Assembly (NCBI GenBank): GCA_030606215.1
Contig: JAUWGW010000001.1
Location: forward strand, 1-64,000
Length of the DNA: 64,000 bases
Reading direction: 5' to 3'
From: a bacterium
GTDB lineage: Bacteria; NPL-UPA2; JAUVJM01
Of this stretch, positions 58,914 through 64,000 are shown piece after piece (position 1 is the stretch's first letter; each line of letters opens with the position of its first letter). The position numbers were made by a program, and so were the translations under genes. Under the pieces are notes generated by a model that searched no databases, was not told where the DNA came from, and saw only the letters and a list, made by a program, of their open reading frames with translations.

Positions 58914-59102
58914 CTAATGTCTTGCGTGTGGAGGAAAGTCATGACAAGCAATCTTTGTCTCCCACATCTCTTCTCTTATCTTACGCATTTCCTCAATTGC
59001 TTCCTCCTCACTCATTCCAGCAAACGGAGAGTGTGTCTGAGAAACAAGCTGTCGTAGTCTATTTAAATGCCTTTTAGCTTGCTTAACTTTATCTCGCAAC
59101 AT
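58914..59102 (-). CDS. VapB-like antitoxin, duplicate of 55530-55712
   Basis: 62 residues. QAKRHLNRLRQLVSQTHSPF and AGMSEEEAIEEMRKIREEMW are identical to the 60-residue protein at 55530-55712. Only the ends differ (here ...ETKIACHDFPPHARH). Partner of the PIN toxin downstream. It is the module nearest to gspK. Confidence 0.75.
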   Translation of the reverse strand: MLRDKVKQAKRHLNRLRQLVSQTHSPFAGMSEEEAIEEMRKIREEMWETKIACHDFPPHARH

Positions 59103-59139
59103 AGCATTCCCCTCTCTTATTCAATGCCTTGACATCTAT

Positions 59140-59168
59140 ATAAAACCATATTAGCAGCTCCCTGTCAA
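59140..59168 (-). promoter_or_regulatory. Island promoter for the gspK-proximal PIN module
   Basis: TTGACA (59168-59163), GGGAGCTGCTAATATGG (17) and TTTTAT (59145-59140). Between it and the gspK stop (59301) lies a GTCATTCTGA/TTCGCTC-AAGGACAAG repeat of about 130 bases. Confidence 0.75.
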
Positions 59169-59300
59169 GTTTTCCTCCGCTCAATTGTCCTTGCGACCCC
59201 TTCGCCGAATGTCATTCCTTCGCTTCGCTCAAGGACAAGTCTGCCCCCTTCGTCTGTCATTCTGACCAGTCTGTCATTCTGAGCAGAGCGAAGAATCTCA

Positions 59301-62300
59301 TCACTCCGTTATCTCTTTCCAGGAAAGTATTTTGATTGGAGAGGAACTTCTATCAACAATCACCTCTACCTTCTTTTCTGCCAATGTAATGTCTTGTCCA
59401 CCTGATTCCTCAGGAGGTTCATAAGTACCAATGGTACCCATATCCTGAACAGCCCTTGCTGTACAGTATATCTTGAAAGCATCAGAGTTTGTGGTTATGA
59501 GGTTGGATATTTTTGCAAACTCACTTGCGCTGAGGGGAATAGGAATTGAGAACAACTCCGCTATTCCAAAAACTCCATCTCCACCATCACTATCATCTCC
59601 GTATGCGCTAGTACTACGACCAGTTATTATATTTCCCGCTTTTGTTGAATCTATTCCCGGTAACCCGTCAAGAACTTCAGAAGAAGCAGTATTTATGTTG
59701 ATTCTTCCATGGACAACTTCAGGAACTAATACTAAATAGTCAAAGTATACCCTGCCCGGTGCACCCACAGTTCTTTCTAACCTTACTTGAAATTCACCAT
59801 CCGGTTTGATATTGTCCTTACTTATGGTTGTTGTTATGGATACTCCATCTGTCTCCTTATATTCAAAAGACCCCGATGCTACCCAGACTGTATTTTCATA
59901 ATCATAAAGTGAAACATCAATTGCATTTCCACTTCCTATATTATACCCATATATGTAAAGCTTATAATCGCCTGGTTGGATTCTTGCATCAGACCATGTA
60001 AAGGTGGATACATGACCGTCAGTATCAGTGTAGTATGAATTCGTATTATAGGGCCTGCTTATCGGCCCGCTCCATGCTCCAACAGGAGTTATAGCCTCAG
60101 CTTCAAGTTTTATACCAGAAGTTGTAATCTTATCTGCAATCTTCTCAAAGTCAGCCTGGGTTATTACACTCCATGAGCCAACCCTTATTCCCTCATATGT
60201 TCCAGAGGGTGTTGTTGTCCCATTAAGTATCTCCCCAACATTTGCAAACTCAGAATTTTTTATGTAGAGGTTGTTTATTGATTTAGTTACATCCTTATTC
60301 TCATTGACAACACCCGGAGTTGCCTTTGTGGAATGTGGATCCCAGTTTCCATTCGTTCTTAATGTCGGGTCATCCTTCTCCACACTTTTCCCTGCCATTC
60401 CTGAATCTCCATAGTCTTCTGCTGTTGTACCTGGAATATTAGCAACAATATCTGCTATTCCTGATGGTGATATTGTATAATCATGGAGTTCAATTTTTTC
60501 TGCTAATGCATCAATCTCATTCTCATCCCATGCTCCACCGCCACCAGGTGCCAAACTCCCCCATATACCATTTCCGGGTTTACCTGAATCCATAAAAACA
60601 ACCGGTGCTGTTTCGCCTGGGTCATCTCCCCAATTCGCATCTGTTGAACCAAATGTCCTTGCAAAAAGTTCCTCGTCAGAAGCAATAATAAGATAATCAC
60701 CTGCTGGAGCTGTTAACTTTCCCAAAATTATTGGACTTCTATCAACCTTTTCTGCAACACCATCATGATATTCACATGAACCTATTGTAAAATCAGTACC
60801 TCCTATGTTAATTCTCCATTGGTAATCCCAACTTGCACCATTCCAGTGAGCAAGCTCAATATCTTCCTCCCCAATATTTATTAGCTCAATAAACTCACAG
60901 GATACGAATTCAACATAATCAATCCCATTCGGGATGGATGGTGGTGGATCGCCCGGATTGGGATCACTAATATCAATTCGAATATCACCATTGACATTCG
61001 TGATACAATTTGAGAGATTAATACCTTCAAGTGGAATCTGTCCAACAATAGCAGTTGTAGTTCCACCAGGTATAGTGTCAGTAGCACCACCTATGCTCAC
61101 ATCTAAATCTTTGTTGTTCCCTGTCCTCGTAATTCTTATTCTATAGCATGTCTCTTTTGCAAGAGTGTATGTCTCAAAGTTGTTTCCTCCATCCACAGGG
61201 ATAGTAAGATCGGGATAATCCGGATTGGTGTTGTAATAACTCCTTGCAAGAATTTCATTAATAAGAATTGGTTCTATGCCATAGTAAGTTGTGCCACCAC
61301 TTGAATAGCTACTTATCTTGTTATTCTTATCCCTGTAATCTATAATATTGCAGGCAAGTTCCTCAGCTGTGCCCGAATTAACTGCGGCATTCTCAAGAAT
61401 AGAATAAAGGGTATCAACTTCAGTGACTGCATTTATGTTAAGCTTATCTGACCAAGAAGTTCTTTTGTATCTATTCCTTGTTGATGACCAGACTGTTATG
61501 TTGTCTTTAATATTACCCCAAACACCTTTAACCGTAGATGAAACAAGCTTTATCTCATCAGGTGTCTTAAACGGACCATCATCACCTCTTTCATACCACG
61601 CTGTAAATTCCTGTGGCTCATCAGTTCCTTCATTGTCTGTTGCACTAGTATATTCATCAATCGTTCCGTCCCCATCATTGTCAATTAAATCAGTGTAAAT
61701 TCCAGTTGCATATCCGTTATCATCCCCGGAAGCACCAGGTTCATTACCTCCATAGCGATATTTTGCAATATCCGCGGCATCAGAATTGCTAAGCCCAATG
61801 CTGTCCAGAGCAAGTAAATCAATCTCAAATGTTGAAACGCCATCATTTGACGCATGCTCACTGGTTGCACTTACTATATTCCCTGAATAATTTATATCCA
61901 TCTTCCCGCATTCATCAACAACGTAAATTGCATAGGCACCAATTAGATTATTCATTGCATCTTTAATGGGAATCCACACTGAATCAGGATTTCCATCACC
62001 ATCGTTATCAACTTCGTTGTTGGTTGGGGTATCCTTATCTCTAAAACTTGTGGACCACGAGTCATCGTAGCAGTCATAAGCATTACCGCTATCTCTATCA
62101 TTCCTCAGCAGAGCAATTGCATATTCAACACCGGCTCTTGCTATGCAATCAGTTGTTATTGCATCAAGATAATTTCTTGCGGCTTTCTGCTCAAGGCGCA
62201 TGTTAAAGGCAAAGGTCGTTGCGAGCACTACAAGGACTGCAAGAATACCAAGGACAAGAATAAGAGCTATTCCATTCTTATTATTACGGGTTTGATGAAT

Positions 62301-62333
62301 CAAACCCCTACTTTCATACATTTTCTGTTTCAT
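59301..62333 (-). CDS. gspK: GspK-like minor pseudopilin with an embedded lamin-tail domain
   Basis: 1010 residues, about three times usual GspK. The leader ends NNKNG/IALILVLGILAVLVVLATTF, the GspK form without Glu+5. Calcium-type loops D-N-D-G-D-G lie near 107 and 217. The GspK helical part and 'KLNINAVTEVDTLYSILENA' are followed by a lamin tail-like beta domain (about 478-640, FIELINIGEEDIELAHWNG; GDYLIIASDEELFARTFGS), a further beta region (about 760-870) and the helix-hairpin-helix NTASSEVLDGLPGIDSTKAG. The end PIKILSWKEITE is copied through the toxin-antitoxin island. It caps the pseudopilus tip. Overlaps gspJ by one base. Confidence 0.85.
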   Translation of the reverse strand: MKQKMYESRGLIHQTRNNKNGIALILVLGILAVLVVLATTFAFNMRLEQKAARNYLDAITTDCIARAGVEYAIALLRNDRDSGNAYDCYDDSWSTSFRDKDTPTNNEVDNDGDGNPDSVWIPIKDAMNNLIGAYAIYVVDECGKMDINYSGNIVSATSEHASNDGVSTFEIDLLALDSIGLSNSDAADIAKYRYGGNEPGASGDDNGYATGIYTDLIDNDGDGTIDEYTSATDNEGTDEPQEFTAWYERGDDGPFKTPDEIKLVSSTVKGVWGNIKDNITVWSSTRNRYKRTSWSDKLNINAVTEVDTLYSILENAAVNSGTAEELACNIIDYRDKNNKISSYSSGGTTYYGIEPILINEILARSYYNTNPDYPDLTIPVDGGNNFETYTLAKETCYRIRITRTGNNKDLDVSIGGATDTIPGGTTTAIVGQIPLEGINLSNCITNVNGDIRIDISDPNPGDPPPSIPNGIDYVEFVSCEFIELINIGEEDIELAHWNGASWDYQWRINIGGTDFTIGSCEYHDGVAEKVDRSPIILGKLTAPAGDYLIIASDEELFARTFGSTDANWGDDPGETAPVVFMDSGKPGNGIWGSLAPGGGGAWDENEIDALAEKIELHDYTISPSGIADIVANIPGTTAEDYGDSGMAGKSVEKDDPTLRTNGNWDPHSTKATPGVVNENKDVTKSINNLYIKNSEFANVGEILNGTTTPSGTYEGIRVGSWSVITQADFEKIADKITTSGIKLEAEAITPVGAWSGPISRPYNTNSYYTDTDGHVSTFTWSDARIQPGDYKLYIYGYNIGSGNAIDVSLYDYENTVWVASGSFEYKETDGVSITTTISKDNIKPDGEFQVRLERTVGAPGRVYFDYLVLVPEVVHGRININTASSEVLDGLPGIDSTKAGNIITGRSTSAYGDDSDGGDGVFGIAELFSIPIPLSASEFAKISNLITTNSDAFKIYCTARAVQDMGTIGTYEPPEESGGQDITLAEKKVEVIVDRSSSPIKILSWKEITE
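62288..62307. repeat. Palindrome inside the gspK leader
   Basis: GGGTTTGAT-GA-ATCAAACCC (62288-62307), preceded on the minus strand by GTAG, matches the GTAGGGG...CCCG style of intergenic repeat. It encodes part of the cleaved leader (R-G-L-I-H-Q-T-R). Confidence 0.6.
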
Positions 62334-63016
62334 TAGTGCGTCTCCGGAATGTAAACAACAGTCTTAAATTCCCTTTCCTCTGCAATCTGTTTGTCATCCT
62401 GAACTCTAATTGTAATCTCAACAGCTTTTGGCAATTCCCAATACTCTTTTGTTGGATCTGTTGAATCCCATTCATCGTGCTCGTTATTATTTTCATCCCA
62501 GCATTTGAACTCGAGAGAGTTTATATTTGAAACCAGTGGTTGCCAATTGCTACTGCTTATAACAATATCATCGCTTAAATCAGGATCGGGATCAAATCCC
62601 CTTTGAATTCTTTTTTCACTAATTTCAATCTGCCCATCTCCATCATCATCATTCTCATAATATTGGTATCCTACCTTACACAGGTCCCAACTGCCACTAT
62701 GACTATCGCTATCAATAGAAGCGACAAACCTAAATTCACCACTCTCGTAGATTAACCCTGTCTTATAAATGTTTTGTGTAACCAGATACATTGCTGAAAT
62801 TTCCCTTGACATCATATCAAGTGCGCCTCTTGCATTCTGATATTTCTGAACAATAGTTTCACCAACCTGCCAGGATTGTTTGCCGGAGTTGAAGGCAACA
62901 TAAACAGAAGCAACTATGATAGCCAGGATTACCATAGCAACTAATAGCTCCATGAGAGTTACACCATGAGAATATTTAGCTTTAGCGGTTAGCAATGTAG
63001 GTGATAAATTCTGCAT
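62333..63016 (-). CDS. gspJ: GspJ-like minor pseudopilin
   Basis: About 227 residues from ATG 63016 (GGGGAG 9 bases upstream; ATG 63037 is an alternative). Leader and helix: KYSHG/VTLMELLVAMVILAIIV with Glu+5. The mature part has SGKQSWQVGETIVQKYQNAR, GALDMMSREISAMYLV and a D-D-D-G-D-G loop that may bind calcium, then PKAVEITIRVQDDKQ, usual near the GspJ C-terminus. Part of the tip complex with I and K. It overlaps gspI by 35 bases. Confidence 0.85.
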   Translation of the reverse strand: MQNLSPTLLTAKAKYSHGVTLMELLVAMVILAIIVASVYVAFNSGKQSWQVGETIVQKYQNARGALDMMSREISAMYLVTQNIYKTGLIYESGEFRFVASIDSDSHSGSWDLCKVGYQYYENDDDGDGQIEISEKRIQRGFDPDPDLSDDIVISSSNWQPLVSNINSLEFKCWDENNNEHDEWDSTDPTKEYWELPKAVEITIRVQDDKQIAEEREFKTVVYIPETH

Positions 63017-63479
63017 CTCTTTCCACTCCCCTATCATTCCAGTAAATCCATAGTGTTACTTTAGCCAAATTCGCTGTACTATAGTCATCACCTGCAACAT
63101 CTATGAACCATTTATATCTATCATCTGGAGCAGGGAAAGAATTTTTCCCATCATCACTGGGAGGATCAGCTGTGTCAGACGGTATTCCAGTAAGATCATC
63201 ATCAACAGAGCTCCAATTATTGTATCCCAAGTACATAAGTTCTGCCATTTTCTCCTGGGCGAGAATTGCGGCTGAGCTGAAATCTGCGGCTCTTTTGCTT
63301 GCATGTAAGCCTACCGGAAACATGTTGACAACCGATGCCACTCCAATGATGAGGATGGCAAGAGCAATAAGTATTTCAAGTAAGGTAAAACCGGCACTAC
63401 TATATTTGTTATTGCGTGGGATAAAACTCTGAGGCAATCCTGAGATTGCTTCGCTTACGCTCACAATGACGTACTTCAT
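62982..63479 (-). CDS. gspI: GspI-like minor pseudopilin
   Basis: 165 residues. Leader and helix: SSAG/FTLLEILIALAILIIGVASV with Glu+5, then FSSAAILAQEKMAELM, the GspI-type helix. Its first about 18 codons (MKYVIVSVSEAISGLPQS) come from a CGTCATTGTGAGCG-type repeat. The start overlaps the gspH stop (ATGA). Confidence 0.85.
   Translation of the reverse strand: MKYVIVSVSEAISGLPQSFIPRNNKYSSAGFTLLEILIALAILIIGVASVVNMFPVGLHASKRAADFSSAAILAQEKMAELMYLGYNNWSSVDDDLTGIPSDTADPPSDDGKNSFPAPDDRYKWFIDVAGDDYSTANLAKVTLWIYWNDRGVERDAEFITYIANR
63431..63472. repeat. Dispersed repeat forming the gspI leader
   Basis: Minus-strand CGTCATTGTGAGCGTAAGCG-AAGCAATCTC-AGGATTGCCTC is a GTCATTG...GAAGCAATC-type intergenic repeat, related to the island repeats, here read as the start of the gspI leader peptide. 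Confidence 0.65.
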
Positions 63480-63934
63480 TGGATTTCTCCAATTTTTACC
63501 CGACCTGTGGTCCCCTGAACTGTAATGTCAATACATCTATTGTTTGGGTCAACAACTCTAATTGTATCAGTGTCTGTTGTCCCTCGTGGGGAAAAGCTGA
63601 AGGTGAGATATGTAGCAGTTGTATCATCTGTGAAGTAAATATTTGCAGCAGCTCGTTGTGTCTTTATACTATCCGCTGTTTCATAGAAACTCACAGCATT
63701 TTGTAATGTATCATCGGTGTAATCATATAAGTAAACCTTGACGGCACGCGCTACTCTGGTTGTAATGGCATATCGGCGGGCGGAGCGGAGAGCAGTAGTT
63801 ATATCACGGGCGGCGGCGCGCAAGCGGGCAGTGCTTGTGAATTTCATAAAAGAGGGAACGCTTGCGGCTGTGATAATTATGATTATTGATATGACAATAA
63901 TCATTTCAAGTAGTGTTACGCCCTTCTTTTTCAC
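63476..63934 (-). CDS. gspH: GspH-like minor pseudopilin
   Basis: About 152 residues from GTG 63934, which has AAGGAG 8 bases upstream and follows the gspG stop at one base. ATG 63955 gives seven more residues. Leader and helix: KKKG/VTLLEMIIVISIIIIITAAS with Glu+5, then ARDITTALRSARRYAITTR (GspH motif) and RVKIGEI at the end. Confidence 0.85.
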   Translation of the reverse strand: MKKKGVTLLEMIIVISIIIIITAASVPSFMKFTSTARLRAAARDITTALRSARRYAITTRVARAVKVYLYDYTDDTLQNAVSFYETADSIKTQRAAANIYFTDDTTATYLTFSFSPRGTTDTDTIRVVDPNNRCIDITVQGTTGRVKIGEIQ

Positions 63935-63935
63935 C

Positions 63936-64000
63936 TTAACCGCTCCTTGCTCCATCCCAGCTATTTATGTCATCATAGCGTGGGTCACTACTATCCACAT
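63936..64000 (-). CDS. gspG: 3' end of a GspG-like major pseudopilin (partial)
   Basis: The frame runs in from the right edge and reads VDSSDPRYDDINSWDGARSG then TAA (63938-63936). D-D-I-N-S-W and the preceding D-P are the usual GspG end, where Asp residues bind calcium. Its place before gspH agrees. The N-terminal part lies outside the window. Confidence 0.7.
   Translation of the reverse strand, partial: VDSSDPRYDDINSWDGARSG

Noticed and set aside
53400-59300. CRISPR array
   Set aside because: Repeats are irregularly spaced, vary in length, carry coding tails and promoters, and have no short unique spacers of constant size.
52010-59390. Classical integron cassette array
   Set aside because: Cassette-like order and TA content fit, but no attC with GTTRRRY/RYYYAAC cores is visible at junctions, each cassette has its own promoter, and no intI gene is in the window. 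The repeats instead contain gspK coding ends.

Overview
The window reads as the chromosome of a Gram-negative-type, probably uncultivated bacterium of moderate-to-low GC. The signs are two outer-membrane secretins, SecA and LepB, MurA peptidoglycan synthesis, and bacterial RF1, RF2, Rho and L31. Long runs of genes are chained by ATGA or TGATG stop/start overlaps. The gene mix (Tad locus with an FHA-fused ATPase, PilM-PilN fusion, GspG-K pseudopilins, DUF6677-like protein, many toxin-antitoxin pairs) recalls Omnitrophota or other PVC-related candidate phyla. That placement is inference only. Promoters are sigma70-like (TTGACA, 16-18 nt, TATAAT), often with a TRTGn extended -10.

Layout. 1-335: a structured leader upstream of a gene leaving the left edge. 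336-5587 (-): secA-prfB-lysS, with the RF2 programmed +1 frameshift and an apparently leaderless secA. 5654-13310 (-): a tightly coupled run containing two envelope or coiled-coil proteins, dgt, a 3-methyladenine glycosylase, a three-gene sugar kinase/dehydrogenase set and purC. 13405-16293 (-): an ATPase, tRNA-Gly(CCC), a small membrane protein and a PfkB kinase. 16398-23567 (+): a Tad-type pilus operon starting with a very short Flp pilin and ending with an FHA membrane protein. 23709-40328 (-): a housekeeping superoperon (STT3-like, HEAT protein, coaE, rho, rpmE, prfA, prmC, murA, hisD, hisB, hisA, hisI, pmm/pgm, ROK kinase, lepA, DUF6677-like, 52-aa membrane protein, lepB). 40502-49477 (-): a type IV pilus/type II-like assembly set (PilM-PilN fusion, PilO, PilP, two tandem secretins), then a stand-alone 5'-3' exonuclease and a secreted protein. 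49532-52006: argC diverging from a pseudopilin and a HAMP protein. 52010-59300: the accessory island. 59301-64000 (-): gspG(partial)-H-I-J-K pseudopilins.

The most unusual part is 52010-59390. Nine toxin-antitoxin or related modules lie head to tail, all in the gspK direction. The junctions between them carry copies of the 3' end of gspK (coding for ...PIKILSWKEITE-stop). Most are followed by REP-like repeats and a stereotyped promoter, TTGACA-N17-TTTTAT with an internal TAATGTGG, which is also found at argC. Some tail copies differ from the resident gene by conservative substitutions, and one has a longer but still readable version. This suggests repeated insertion at the gspK 3' end, each newcomer restoring the reading frame and leaving the old tail behind, in the way integrative elements use tRNA 3' ends. 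No integrase and no canonical integron attC site is visible. Three modules are broken (hicA amber codon, hicBA fusion, tumE frameshift) and a 5' half of tRNA-Arg(UCU) sits at one boundary.

The secretins and PilMNOP, the pseudopilins GHIJK and the Tad proteins together indicate at least two export or pilus machines. No assembly ATPase for the PilMNOPQ set and no prepilin peptidase is encoded here.
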